64,000 bases of DNA from Yoonia sp. BS5-3 (GCF_038069655.2 NZ_CP150951.2:1886001-1950000); one strand, 5' to 3'. Positions 9,218 through 18,577 are shown, counted from the first letter of the stretch. The notes: generated from the sequence alone by a model not told the origin. Made by a program: numbers and translations.

Positions 9218-10432
9218 TCATCCCTTTACTGACCCGGCGGTCAGCCCTTTTGTCATAAAGCGCTCAAGCCCAAGAAACAGGGCCATGATCGGAACGGTGG
9301 CAATTACAGAGCCCGCCATCAGATGTTGGCGCGGAATCTCGGATGAGTTCAGCGACGCGATGCCGCGTGTCAGCGTGAATTTCGATGGATCATCCAGCAG
9401 CATGAAGGCGAGCAGGAATTCGTTCCAGGCGATCATGAAAACATATAGCGACACCGAGGCAAGCGCGGGCAGCGAAAGCGGCAAGGTGATTTTCCAGATG
9501 ACGGCAAGACGGCTTAGCCCGTCCATCAGGCCGGCCTCTTCGACCTCGGCGGGCAACCCGCGAAAATAGCCTTGTAGCATGTAAAGGGCGACGGGGATGG
9601 TGGTGACCGGGTAGATCATCACGATGCCGCTGAACGTATTGCGCAGCCCGGTTGTGGAAAATGCGATATAGATCGGCAAGGCCAGCACGATCATCGGGAC
9701 CATGTAGATCAGCAAGATCGACCGGGAAAAAAGGGCGCGCCCCTGAAAGCGAAGGCGCGCGACCGCATAGGCCCCCGGGATCGCAAAAGCGAGCGTGATG
9801 ATCACTGTCAGGACCGAAATGAAGAACGAGTTGAACAGATAGGTCCCAAAATTAAACTGCGTGAATAGCTCATCATAGGATCGGAAAAGCGCGGCCCCTT
9901 TTGACAAATCAATCGAAAAATCGAGCGGGTTCTGCATCAGCTCCGCTTGATTTTTGAAGCTGGTCATCACCATCACATAAAATGGGATCAGCACGATGGC
10001 CGAGAAAAAGATGTAGCCAAACCCGGTTAGAAAACGGATCACAGCGCGTTCGAATTCATGGCGGTTCAAGGCACCGTGGGGCAGGTCATCCAAAATCACA
10101 TGGACCGAATAGGTAAAGGCCGTTGATAGCGCGATGGCGGCAAATGCAGACGGAAACCATCCCGTCTCAGTGCCAATGCTCAATGGGCCGAAACCCATCA
10201 CGATCAGGATGGCAAGGGCAATCGTTCCCATCACCTCGCCCCAAAAATCACCCAACCGATGGCCGATGGTCCAGCCGATGATACCGCCCCAGAACAAGGC
10301 AAATAGCAGATGCGGGCGAAAGGCGGCGCCGGTGGCAAAGCTCATGATGACAGCGATGGTCGTCGACAGGACCACCATCCAAAGCGCCCCCAGAAGTGGG
10401 CTGGTGACAGCGTTAAAGCGCAGCGCTCTCAT
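9218..10432 (-). CDS. Sugar ABC transporter permease, MalG/AglG type, with N-terminal extension
   Basis: 404 residues. The canonical MalG-type core starts near residue 133 (helix then PFYVMVMTSFKNQAEL) and contains the EAA cytoplasmic loop EEAGLMDGLS that docks on the ATPase. Ahead of it lies an extra segment of about 130 residues with three or four hydrophobic helices (about 10-30, 40-60, 68-85 and 98-115) that a 280-residue MalG does not have; AglG-type permeases are somewhat extended too. The start at 10432 overlaps the upstream permease stop by ATGA, so the two membrane subunits are translationally coupled. Confidence 0.9.
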   Translation of the reverse strand: MRALRFNAVTSPLLGALWMVVLSTTIAVIMSFATGAAFRPHLLFALFWGGIIGWTIGHRLGDFWGEVMGTIALAILIVMGFGPLSIGTETGWFPSAFAAIALSTAFTYSVHVILDDLPHGALNRHEFERAVIRFLTGFGYIFFSAIVLIPFYVMVMTSFKNQAELMQNPLDFSIDLSKGAALFRSYDELFTQFNFGTYLFNSFFISVLTVIITLAFAIPGAYAVARLRFQGRALFSRSILLIYMVPMIVLALPIYIAFSTTGLRNTFSGIVMIYPVTTIPVALYMLQGYFRGLPAEVEEAGLMDGLSRLAVIWKITLPLSLPALASVSLYVFMIAWNEFLLAFMLLDDPSKFTLTRGIASLNSSEIPRQHLMAGSVIATVPIMALFLGLERFMTKGLTAGSVKG

Positions 10433-11673
10433 AGCCCTTCCTCTTGGCTGATGTATTTCAGAAAGAAGACCGAAAAGGTCAGCAGGCAGGCAAAGATCAC
10501 AACTGCCACAGCCGCACCCGCCCCGATATTCGATACAGCAAAGGCCTGTTCATACACGTTGACTGTCAGGGTGCGGGTGCCCGCATTGCCACCCGTCAGC
10601 AGGAAAATGTCGTCGAACTTGTTAAAGGTCCAGATAAAGCGCAGCAGGAAAAGCACGCTGAGAATGCCCAGCAATTGCGGCACGCTCAAATACCAGAATT
10701 GCTGAAAAGGCGAGGCACCATCCATATCGGCGGCCTCATACATGTCGCTGTCGATGCTCTGCATCCGGGCCAGAATGAACAGGAAGGATAATGGAAAATA
10801 GCGCCAAATCTCAAAGATCGTCACCATGATCAGCGCCAGCGGACGTTCACCAAAAAAGTTGATGGCTTGGGGCGTTACGCCCATTTGCACTAGCAGCGCA
10901 TTGGCCGATCCCGAGAAGGGGTCGAACAAAATCAGCCAGGCAAAGGCGACCGCGATGACCGGGGCGACATAAGGAAACAGGTATAGACCGCGCAATATGC
11001 CTTGCCCGCGGAATGATTTATTCAGCAACAGTGCCGCGAACAGCCCGACAACAAGGGCCCCAATTGTGCCGAACACTGTGTAGAACAGCGTGACCCATAG
11101 AACCTCGAAAAATTCGTCGCCGCTGAAGAGACGCTTGAAATTGTCCAACGTGAACGTGGCATTGGTCAGCACATTTGATGAGGTGCCAGTGGTGCTGGCC
11201 GGGCTGTCTTGCGGACGCAAGCCGCCGTCCAGATAGGCCTGTTCGATGATGACAGGCAGTGTGATCGTCTCGCGTGTGCCTGGATCCCAGTCACCCAGAT
11301 CGCAGCGCAGGGCGCGATCATCGAGGATGCAGCGTGGATCAACCTCTTGCACGTTCAGGCCAAGGGGGAGGGTGTCAGCGAATGTGACGCCGGCAATCGG
11401 CTGATCTTGCGAGGAATTGCGCAACCGATAACGGATCACGGCTTCATCCCCGACAGCGTCGTCATCGCCGCGAATGTCTTCGCGCAAGACCACTTCAGGC
11501 GCACGCAAATCGGCAAGCTCAACGGGTTTGAAGGAAATCCAAAAAATAGCAATCAGAGGCAACAGAATGACCAGTGCGACAGCTGTCAGCGTTGGCAATA
11601 GCAGGCCCCAAGCCAAGCGGGCCTCGCGTTTTGCCAATGGGCCGGTGCCAGTGGGCGGTGAAAGTTCAGACAT
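10429..11673 (-). CDS. Sugar ABC transporter permease, MalF/AglF type, with periplasmic DUF11-like insertion
   Basis: 414 residues. After the first membrane helix (about 20-48) comes a hydrophilic segment of roughly 120 residues (about 55-170), which by position lies in the periplasm. It contains RYRLRNSSQDQPIAGVTF, DTLPLGLNVQEVDPRC and CDLGDWDPGTRETITLPV, the pattern of DUF11-type beta-sandwich repeats, with a Cys pair (CILDDRALRC). The remaining helices and the EAA loop YEAADMDGASPFQQ follow normally. MalF-type proteins have a periplasmic loop, but in E. coli it sits later and has another fold. The domain probably contacts the binding protein, which is inference. The gene follows a 22-bp-stem hairpin after the binding-protein gene. 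Confidence 0.88.
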   Translation of the reverse strand: MSELSPPTGTGPLAKREARLAWGLLLPTLTAVALVILLPLIAIFWISFKPVELADLRAPEVVLREDIRGDDDAVGDEAVIRYRLRNSSQDQPIAGVTFADTLPLGLNVQEVDPRCILDDRALRCDLGDWDPGTRETITLPVIIEQAYLDGGLRPQDSPASTTGTSSNVLTNATFTLDNFKRLFSGDEFFEVLWVTLFYTVFGTIGALVVGLFAALLLNKSFRGQGILRGLYLFPYVAPVIAVAFAWLILFDPFSGSANALLVQMGVTPQAINFFGERPLALIMVTIFEIWRYFPLSFLFILARMQSIDSDMYEAADMDGASPFQQFWYLSVPQLLGILSVLFLLRFIWTFNKFDDIFLLTGGNAGTRTLTVNVYEQAFAVSNIGAGAAVAVVIFACLLTFSVFFLKYISQEEGL

Positions 11674-11700
11674 CGGTTCCCCAGACTACGTATCGGATCA

Positions 11701-11772
11701 CCCGTCCCGGACTTGATCCGGGACCTCCACCACTGGCGTCCGGCAGAGGCCCCGGATCAAGTCCGGGGCGGG
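11701..11772. repeat. REP-like long inverted repeat between binding-protein and permease genes
   Basis: Arms 11701-11722 and 11751-11772 are complementary over 22 bp with one mismatch, around a 28-nt loop. Each arm also holds a smaller palindrome of the form tcccgga-cttga-tccggga. It starts 8 bp past the stop of the binding-protein gene. Such hairpins in ABC operons protect the upstream message and make binding protein more abundant than permease. The cttgatccggg core is a common intergenic repeat in Rhodobacterales as far as I recall. Confidence 0.8.
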
Positions 11773-11780
11773 ATGCGCGT

Positions 11781-13133
11781 TTATTGAACGGCCGCGATAG
11801 CGTCGTTCAGCGCGGCCACGGTTGCCGCCGCATCACGTTCACCGTCGATATATTCACGGACCAAACGGTTGATGACCTGTGCGTTGATAATGGCCGAGGC
11901 GGCCGATAGCTGGCCATCCGTCACACCCCAGCGCTGGGCGACATCAAGACCGCCGACGATTTCTTCAATCATGGATGCTTCATAAAGATCACCAAGCGGG
12001 GCCTTGCGGTCGACACCGACATCCAGCGTGGCCCAAAGATCCGCATAGGCGGTCGGATCATCTTCGGTGCCGCGGCGGACTGGGAATTTCCCTTCTGGCG
12101 CAATGGCAAGTGTCTGCTCATAGCCATCAGACATTGAGAATTGGACAAATTCCATGGCCGCATCGGTTGATGCATCCGATGTGATGCCAAAATACCGAAC
12201 ATCGCCCCAGGCGGCACCATCGGGGTTGGATGGTCCTGCAAAATTGGTGACGACGCCGGTTGCGGCAGCCAGATCACGGCTTTGCGGATCATCGTTGATT
12301 GTTGGTGGGGCGCTGTCACGTAGACCAGCCAGCTCATCCAGGATGAAAGGCGACCAGATAATCATCGCGGCATTGCCAGAAAAATATAGGGTGCGCGACT
12401 GATCCCAATACAAATCACCCGGGGGGGATGCCTCGGCAATGGCTTTGTAGAATTCCAGCACCTCGATCGTCGCCGCCTCATCCAGGGGCTGCACACCGTC
12501 GGGGCCAACCGGCGAAACGCCATTAGCGAGGAAAACATGCTCCAGCACTTGGCTCATGAAGTTTTCGTCAATTTTGGTCGCGGCGACAAAACCATACATC
12601 TCCGGTGGATTATGTAGGGCTTCCAAAGCGGCAAGCACATTGGCGTAGGAATTTGGCGGCTCCAATCCATTTTCCGCAAAAAGATCGGCGCGATAGACCA
12701 GCATCTGCGTCCAGCCATCCACCGGAACCGAGGCAAACCCACCATCAGCTGCGGCCATTTCAAGTGCCCCGCTGGCAAAAGTGCCCAGTCCCAACGCATC
12801 GATGACATCGGTCGCGGCATCAATATCCAGAATACCAGCCTCGGCCCAGGGGGCGGAATATTGCAGGGTATGATAAATCACATCGGGCAGATCGCCCGCC
12901 GCAAACGCAGCCGTTGCACGGGTGCCCAGATCAGTTTCTGAGACTGGGATCACTTCGACCGTATGGCCCGTGGCCGCCTCAAACTCGGCGGCCATCGCTT
13001 CTTGCCGGGCAAGGCGTTCGGGCTGCTCCTCAATTGTCCAAAACCGCAGTGTTTCGGCGGATAAGGCCGTCGCTGATAGGGCAACAGCCATGGCTGCACC
13101 TGCACGTAGATATGACATCTTGCTAATCTTCAT
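11781..13133 (-). CDS. Sugar ABC transporter periplasmic substrate-binding protein (AglE/family 1 type)
   Basis: 450 residues with a signal peptide (MKISKMSYLRAGAAMAVALS, cleaved after ALSAE or nearby). The mature N-terminus LRFWTIEEQPERLARQE and the stretch FAAGDLPDVIYH fit bacterial extracellular solute-binding family 1. A strong GGGAGG Shine-Dalgarno lies 5-6 nt before the ATG at 13133. It binds the glycoside in the periplasm and delivers it to the two permeases. It is encoded 33 bp after the LacI regulator with no room for a separate full promoter, so both are probably co-transcribed. Length is close to rhizobial AglE. Confidence 0.9.
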   Translation of the reverse strand: MKISKMSYLRAGAAMAVALSATALSAETLRFWTIEEQPERLARQEAMAAEFEAATGHTVEVIPVSETDLGTRATAAFAAGDLPDVIYHTLQYSAPWAEAGILDIDAATDVIDALGLGTFASGALEMAAADGGFASVPVDGWTQMLVYRADLFAENGLEPPNSYANVLAALEALHNPPEMYGFVAATKIDENFMSQVLEHVFLANGVSPVGPDGVQPLDEAATIEVLEFYKAIAEASPPGDLYWDQSRTLYFSGNAAMIIWSPFILDELAGLRDSAPPTINDDPQSRDLAAATGVVTNFAGPSNPDGAAWGDVRYFGITSDASTDAAMEFVQFSMSDGYEQTLAIAPEGKFPVRRGTEDDPTAYADLWATLDVGVDRKAPLGDLYEASMIEEIVGGLDVAQRWGVTDGQLSAASAIINAQVINRLVREYIDGERDAAATVAALNDAIAAVQ

Positions 13134-13166
13134 ATTTTCCTCCCGTTTGTATGTCTTAATTTGTCT

Positions 13167-14231
13167 TTAGGCTACGGGGCAGGGCCCCGTTGATCCGCGT
13201 TGAATAAAGGTCGCCGAAACAGTCTCGCGCAGCTCTTCTGCCGGCGCGCCCTGGATGCGCATGATCAAAAGGGCGGCAAGCTTTGCACCCGCTTGTTTGT
13301 TGTCGACAGAAAACGTGGTCAGCGGTGGGCGCAGATGGGTCCCCTCCAGAATGCCATCATATCCAATGATAGATAAATCGCGGCCGATCGACAATTTGCG
13401 ATCCGCAGCCGTCTGATAGACGCCCAACGCAACTTGATCGAGGGCGCAGATAATCGCTGTGGGGGTATGCGGCATATCAAGTAAGCGTGATGCGGCTTGG
13501 GCACCTTCCTCCATCGTGACAGCGTTTTCTACAATAAGGTTGTGGTCAACTTCCAGGCCAGCCTGCGCCATGCCTTGGGCAAACCCATCGCCGCGTAGCT
13601 TGGCGTATGTATATTGTGTGCCGCCATTCACAAAGCCGATCCGGCTGTGTCCCAATGCGGCCAAATGCAAAACGGCGTCACGCATGGCGTCTTCACCGCG
13701 AATATCGAACCAACTGCATTCATCCGCGTCATCTTGTCGGCCAAAAAGAACAAAAGGCACTGTTGCGGCGCGCAGCAAAGCGACACGTGGATCATTGACC
13801 ATCGACCGGGGTAAAATAAAACCATCCGCTTTGCGCTCGCGCAAAAGCGCGCGGATCGTCTCGGTTAAATGGGCGTCGCTGTCAGCGGATGCGACGGTCA
13901 GGGTGTAGCCCGCTGTCGTGGCGCCCTCGGACAGGCCGGCCAGAAATTCGGCCAGGAATGGACGCTGTGCATCGTGATCGGCCAGCTGCAGCACCAGGCC
14001 AAGGGATCTTGTGCGGCCGGTCCTGATCGCCTGCGCTTGGCTGAGTGGTTGATAGTTCATCTGCTCGGCCATGCGTTTGACGCGCAGCTGGGTGGCCTGC
14101 GAAATATCGGGATAGCCATTCATGGCGCGGGACACGGTCGATTTTGTCAAATTCAACGCCGCAGCGACATCGCTGATGGTCACACGGGTAACAGATCTTT
14201 CGGCGGGCATAATTGCGGATTTCTGTGACAT
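13167..14231 (-). CDS. LacI-family transcriptional regulator of the sugar operon
   Basis: 354 residues. The N-terminal helix-turn-helix and hinge are plain: VTISDVAAALNLTKSTVSRA then NGYPDISQATQLRVKRMAEQ. A periplasmic-binding-protein-like effector domain follows (RTRSLGLVLQLADHD, DECSWFDIRGEDAM, ALDQVALGVYQ). The ATG at 14231 has GGGAGA 7 nt upstream. It is the first gene of the operon, and a perfect 16-bp palindrome lies 31 bp before its start, so it should repress itself and the transporter until the sugar appears. The effector is presumably the imported glycoside or its product. Confidence 0.92.
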   Translation of the reverse strand: MSQKSAIMPAERSVTRVTISDVAAALNLTKSTVSRAMNGYPDISQATQLRVKRMAEQMNYQPLSQAQAIRTGRTRSLGLVLQLADHDAQRPFLAEFLAGLSEGATTAGYTLTVASADSDAHLTETIRALLRERKADGFILPRSMVNDPRVALLRAATVPFVLFGRQDDADECSWFDIRGEDAMRDAVLHLAALGHSRIGFVNGGTQYTYAKLRGDGFAQGMAQAGLEVDHNLIVENAVTMEEGAQAASRLLDMPHTPTAIICALDQVALGVYQTAADRKLSIGRDLSIIGYDGILEGTHLRPPLTTFSVDNKQAGAKLAALLIMRIQGAPAEELRETVSATFIQRGSTGPCPVA

Positions 14232-14261
14232 GTCTTTGTCTCCCCCGACTCAAGGTGATGT

Positions 14262-14277
14262 CCGAAACCGGTTTCGG
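14262..14277. promoter_or_regulatory. LacI-family operator palindrome
   Basis: ccgaaaccggtttcgg is a perfect 16-bp palindrome with the central CG step typical of LacI/GalR operators. It lies 31 bp upstream of the LacI-type gene and in the shared region before the divergent autotransporter, 215 bp from the latter's start. The sugar operon is the likely target. Confidence 0.75.
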
Positions 14278-14402
14278 CAAGATTTATGTGAATTATTTCT
14301 GGACGACCTTAGGGTCACAAATATTATTTGGAATCAATACTTTAATTCGTTTCGGTTACTTCTTTACGCGGGTAAAAATTGTTCCCGCGACGAAAACGAA
14401 GG

Positions 14403-14417
14403 TTAACGAAGAATTAA
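14403..14417 (+). promoter_or_regulatory. CtrA-type box upstream of the autotransporter
   Basis: ttaa-cgaagaa-ttaa matches the CtrA consensus TTAA-N7-TTAA exactly, 75 bp before the autotransporter ATG. In Rhodobacterales CtrA controls motility, surface and gene-transfer functions. A chance match in an AT-richer gap is possible. Confidence 0.5.
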
Positions 14418-14491
14418 TTCCTGAGCCAACGCGTAACACCTGTGGACCGGCCAAAACGGCACGGAATAACGAGTTATCAAAGGATACGATC

Positions 14492-17400
14492 ATGCCTCGT
14501 CAAACCTTCCCATCCCTCTCTTCGCTGGCTGTCAGCAACCGCAAACGCACCATTTCATATGTCGCGCTGACGCTTGGAATCATCAGCTATCAACCCGCCG
14601 CCGCGCAGCAGGCCGTGGTGGTCAGCGATGGGGACATCGTAACCGATACTGTGATCCTCGACGGGGATGGCGACAGCCTTGATGTTCAGGTTGGTGGTCA
14701 GATCGCCACGACAGGTGACAATAACGATGGGGTCATTGCCGAGGGTGCAAATGTGACCCTCGACAACGCGGGCGAGATCACAACTGCCGGTGACGGGGCT
14801 GATGCCATTCAAAGTAACGGGGCAGACGCCATCATTACCAATGATGGCCTGGTTGAGACCCTTGGCGACAACAGCGCCGGAATCGTGGCCACCGGCGATG
14901 GGTCGGTTGTTACCAACGCCGGTGAGGTATCAACCAATGGCGATAACGCCCACGGTATTGTGGTCAGCGCGGATTTTGATGCGCAGGATGTCGAAGACAT
15001 TCTTGATGAGGACGGTAATTTTGATGCCGCTGCCTTTGACGCGCAGGCGATCAACGCCGAAGACGCAACCATCTCGACATTGGGCGACGGCGCCGATGGG
15101 ATTGTTGTCAGCGGGGCCAATGGGGCTGCGCTGAACCAAGGCCTTGTTGAAACAGTTGACGAAGATGCCGAGGGGATTGTGGCCTCTGGTGACGGGGCGA
15201 TTGCAATCAACACAGGTGATATCAACACGCAAGGTGAGGATGCCGAAGGTATTTTGGCAGATGGTCAGGGCGCCGTTGTGGTCAATCTTGGGAGCATTGA
15301 TACCAGCGGTACGGATGCGGCCGGGATCGAGGCCGATGGCGATGATGCACTTGTCCTGAACGCGGGCAGTATTTCCACAACCGGTGAGGACTCCGAAGGT
15401 ATCCGTGCAGGCGGGGCAAATGCTGTTGTCGGAAATGTAGCCGATGTGACAACCACAGGCGACAATGCCGAAGGCATTGTGGCCAATGGGGAAAATGCGC
15501 AGGTCGTCAATGATGGCGCGATTACAACGTCGGGGGATGCCGCGGAAGGGATCGAAGCAAATGGCAACGGTGCCAGTGTCACATCTACAGCCGCCATTGA
15601 AACCCAAGGCGCAGGTGCGGAAGGGATCATCGCAGGTGGTGATGCGGCGCAAGTGACCAATGCCGATCAGATCATAACCTCAGGTAGCGACGCCGAAGGC
15701 ATTGAAATTGGTGGGGACACGGCCCTTGCAACCAACACCGCAGATGGGGCGATCACCACAACCGGCCAAAGCGCCGACGCGATTCTGGCCAATGGTGAAA
15801 ATGCAGAGGTACAGAACGCAGGATTGCTATCGACCCAAGGGGACAATGCGAGCGGTATTTCCCTTCAGGGCGCGGGCTCGGTCGCGACAAACCAGGGCAA
15901 TATCAGCACAACTGGTGAAGATGCCGACGGTATCCTGGTTCAGGCCGGCGGTGCCGAGGTCACGAACGAAGAGCAAATCACAACCACCGGGATCGATGCG
16001 CAAGGGATCAGCGTGGATGGGTCCGATGCGATCGTCGTGAACACAGCCGATGGCACCATCCAGACCTCAGGTGGCAGCGCGCAGGGTATCAAGGTCCAAG
16101 GGGATGCGGCCGTAGTCAGCAATCTTGGTTTGGTCGCAACATCGGGCGACAGCGCCGATGGCATCGAAATCACAGGCGATGATGCGCTTGTGACAAACGA
16201 AGGATCGATCACAACCACCGGCACGGATGGGAACGGGATCAGTGTGATTGGCGATAATGCCAATGTGACAAACGTAGCGGATGGGGAAATCCGTACAACT
16301 GGGGAAGGCGGCACAGGTATCGCGGTCAACGGTGCAGACGCCGTGATTAACAATCAGGGCCAGATCACAACAAGCGGCGAGGATGCGGCAGGGATCAATC
16401 TGGCCGGTACAGGCGGCACTGTGACAAACAACGCGGCAATCGAAACAACAGGCGACAATAGCGAAGGTATCGTATCAACATCAGTAGGTGCAGCGCTGAG
16501 CAACACAGGCGATATCACCACTGCGGGTAACGGGTCTGACGGGATTACGGCTGCTGACGCGGCCTCTGTGACCAATGATGGGGCGATCACGACGGGCGCG
16601 AACAACGCCAAAGGGATCATTGTCAGCGGCACGGGGACTGCAGTAACCAACAACAACGCGATTACAACATCCGGTGCGTCAGCCTCTGGCATTGAATCGT
16701 CCGCGACCGACGCGGTGATCGCAAATACCGGCGATGCGACCGTCAGCACATCTGGCGCATTTTCATCGGCGGTGAATATCAGCGGCGCAGGCAGCAGCTT
16801 TACAAATGATGGCGGGCTCAGCAGCACCGGGTTTTTCTCGGATGGGGTTTCGGTATTTGCGTCGGACGTCAGTATCGAAAACACCGGGCAGATTACGGCC
16901 ACCGGCGGCGCGTCATCGGGCATCTTTGGCAGTGGTGACAACCTGGCCGTGACAAACGAAAATATCATCAGCAGCGCACAAGGAACGGCGGTATCGCTCA
17001 ATGGGGCAAACGCTATTGTCAGCAACACCGATGCGATTTCGGGCACATCCGGGGTCGTGATCACTGGCGATAACGGAACGGTTACAAACGAAAATGCGAT
17101 CACCGCAGATCTGAATGGTGGTGGGGTCAGCATCGCAGGCGGGACGGGCGGTCTGATCACCAATACCGGGACCGTTGCATTATCTGGTGCCGATAACGGG
17201 CAGACGACGGATAACGGGTTTGGGCTGTCGATGGGCAACATCAACGGGCAGATCATCAATGACGGGCTTGTGGACAGTTCCTTGTCTGACGGGGACGCGG
17301 TCCAATTGCTGGCCGAAGGAACATCGCTGATCAACACGGGCAGCCTGATCAGCATCGGCGATGGATCAGCTGCGGCTGTCAGTGGCGGGGTTGGGTCGCA

Positions 17401-18556
17401 GGATGTGACATTCCTTGAAACCACGCAGTTCACCGGGGTGATTGATCTGGGGCTGGGCGAAGACAGCCTGACCATCGATGCAGGCGTATTGCCAGAAGGC
17501 GTGTCAGTCCGGGTTTCGACCTTCGGGGTGACGGAATTCGATCTGGATGAGGATCTAAACCTGCAATTCGTGACATTTGCAGATGATTCAAATGCAGACC
17601 CAAGCGATGATCAGATCGATGTGGTTGCCATCGAATTCACCGCGCCGTCGGTCTCCAATGAGGTCACAAATGCGCTGACAGACAGCACCCGTGCGATGAT
17701 CGATGAAAACGCGGGGTACAAGGGTGTCTGGGCCAGCGTGATCGGGCAACAGCAGTCGGTCGGCGCAAATGATGGCTTCGCTTTGGCACACACACAGGAA
17801 TACGCGGGCGTTGTGGCCGGATATGAAGGTGTGGTGCAGGGGCGTGACCTGGGCTTTGTGCTGGGCGGCGCCACGACGCAGATCGAAACTGATACCGCCT
17901 CGATGAGCATCTCGGGCGGCAGTTATTTCGGCGGTGCGTATTATACTGAACCGCGCGCGGACGGACGCAATACGATCAGCTTCATGGTCGGGCGGCAAAG
18001 CTTTGACAGCGAGCGTCTGGTCTTTGACACGGCTGTCGCGGCGGATTTCGAAACGGCCGAGGCACAGATGGACAGCACGTTCTTTAACGCATCGGTCAGC
18101 TCCACGGGTATGGTGCGCAAGCTGGGCAATGCCGAATTGCGGCCATCTGCGGCATTGAACTACACGCTGACTACTTTTGATGAGTTCGAAGAAACAGGCA
18201 GCACCGGGTCAAACCTGCGGGTTGATGATCGGATCGGCCAAGCGCTGAGCGGTCGGAACCAGATGGCGATTGGTTTCACAGCCGGTAACTTTGACATCGA
18301 AGCGCGGGCCGGTATTCTGGGACGCCTCAGCGTCGAAGGCGCTTATGAGGCGACGTTGGTCCAATCTGGCGGCATCAGTGACGCATTTGACTTTGATGTG
18401 CTGGATGACGAAGCCTTTCTGGGCGGCTATGTCGGGACGCAGTTCAGTTACAAGCAACGGGCAGGTTTCAACCTAATTGGCGATGTCGAATTGCAGCGCG
18501 GACTGAATGACACGTCTGCGGTTGCGGCCAGCCTGAATGCGCAGTTCAAATTCTAG
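14492..18556 (+). CDS. Type V autotransporter with 25-residue passenger repeats
   Basis: 1354 residues from the ATG at 14492, which has AAAGGA 8-10 nt upstream; the frame is open 93 codons further up but without a signal peptide there. An extended signal peptide (KRTISYVALTLGIISYQPAAA) precedes a passenger made of about 30-35 copies of a 25-residue unit. Its core reads AEGIVANGENAQVVNDG then AITTSG, a beta-helix-like pattern rich in Gly, Asn, Asp and Thr and without Cys. One repeat (about residues 160-195) carries an acidic insertion, VEDILDEDGNFD. From about residue 1070 a 285-residue beta-barrel follows, ending in Phe as usual for outer-membrane proteins. Probable adhesin or surface layer; the ligand is unknown. 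A clear terminator follows. Confidence 0.92.
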   Translation: MPRQTFPSLSSLAVSNRKRTISYVALTLGIISYQPAAAQQAVVVSDGDIVTDTVILDGDGDSLDVQVGGQIATTGDNNDGVIAEGANVTLDNAGEITTAGDGADAIQSNGADAIITNDGLVETLGDNSAGIVATGDGSVVTNAGEVSTNGDNAHGIVVSADFDAQDVEDILDEDGNFDAAAFDAQAINAEDATISTLGDGADGIVVSGANGAALNQGLVETVDEDAEGIVASGDGAIAINTGDINTQGEDAEGILADGQGAVVVNLGSIDTSGTDAAGIEADGDDALVLNAGSISTTGEDSEGIRAGGANAVVGNVADVTTTGDNAEGIVANGENAQVVNDGAITTSGDAAEGIEANGNGASVTSTAAIETQGAGAEGIIAGGDAAQVTNADQIITSGSDAEGIEIGGDTALATNTADGAITTTGQSADAILANGENAEVQNAGLLSTQGDNASGISLQGAGSVATNQGNISTTGEDADGILVQAGGAEVTNEEQITTTGIDAQGISVDGSDAIVVNTADGTIQTSGGSAQGIKVQGDAAVVSNLGLVATSGDSADGIEITGDDALVTNEGSITTTGTDGNGISVIGDNANVTNVADGEIRTTGEGGTGIAVNGADAVINNQGQITTSGEDAAGINLAGTGGTVTNNAAIETTGDNSEGIVSTSVGAALSNTGDITTAGNGSDGITAADAASVTNDGAITTGANNAKGIIVSGTGTAVTNNNAITTSGASASGIESSATDAVIANTGDATVSTSGAFSSAVNISGAGSSFTNDGGLSSTGFFSDGVSVFASDVSIENTGQITATGGASSGIFGSGDNLAVTNENIISSAQGTAVSLNGANAIVSNTDAISGTSGVVITGDNGTVTNENAITADLNGGGVSIAGGTGGLITNTGTVALSGADNGQTTDNGFGLSMGNINGQIINDGLVDSSLSDGDAVQLLAEGTSLINTGSLISIGDGSAAAVSGGVGSQDVTFLETTQFTGVIDLGLGEDSLTIDAGVLPEGVSVRVSTFGVTEFDLDEDLNLQFVTFADDSNADPSDDQIDVVAIEFTAPSVSNEVTNALTDSTRAMIDENAGYKGVWASVIGQQQSVGANDGFALAHTQEYAGVVAGYEGVVQGRDLGFVLGGATTQIETDTASMSISGGSYFGGAYYTEPRADGRNTISFMVGRQSFDSERLVFDTAVAADFETAEAQMDSTFFNASVSSTGMVRKLGNAELRPSAALNYTLTTFDEFEETGSTGSNLRVDDRIGQALSGRNQMAIGFTAGNFDIEARAGILGRLSVEGAYEATLVQSGGISDAFDFDVLDDEAFLGGYVGTQFSYKQRAGFNLIGDVELQRGLNDTSAVAASLNAQFKF

Positions 18557-18577
18557 ACGCAGGACCGATGAATGACG

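Noticed and set aside
14213..14491. 93-codon upstream extension of the autotransporter frame
   Set aside because: It would bury the signal peptide and run over the LacI operator and CtrA box; the ATG at 14492 has a good Shine-Dalgarno.
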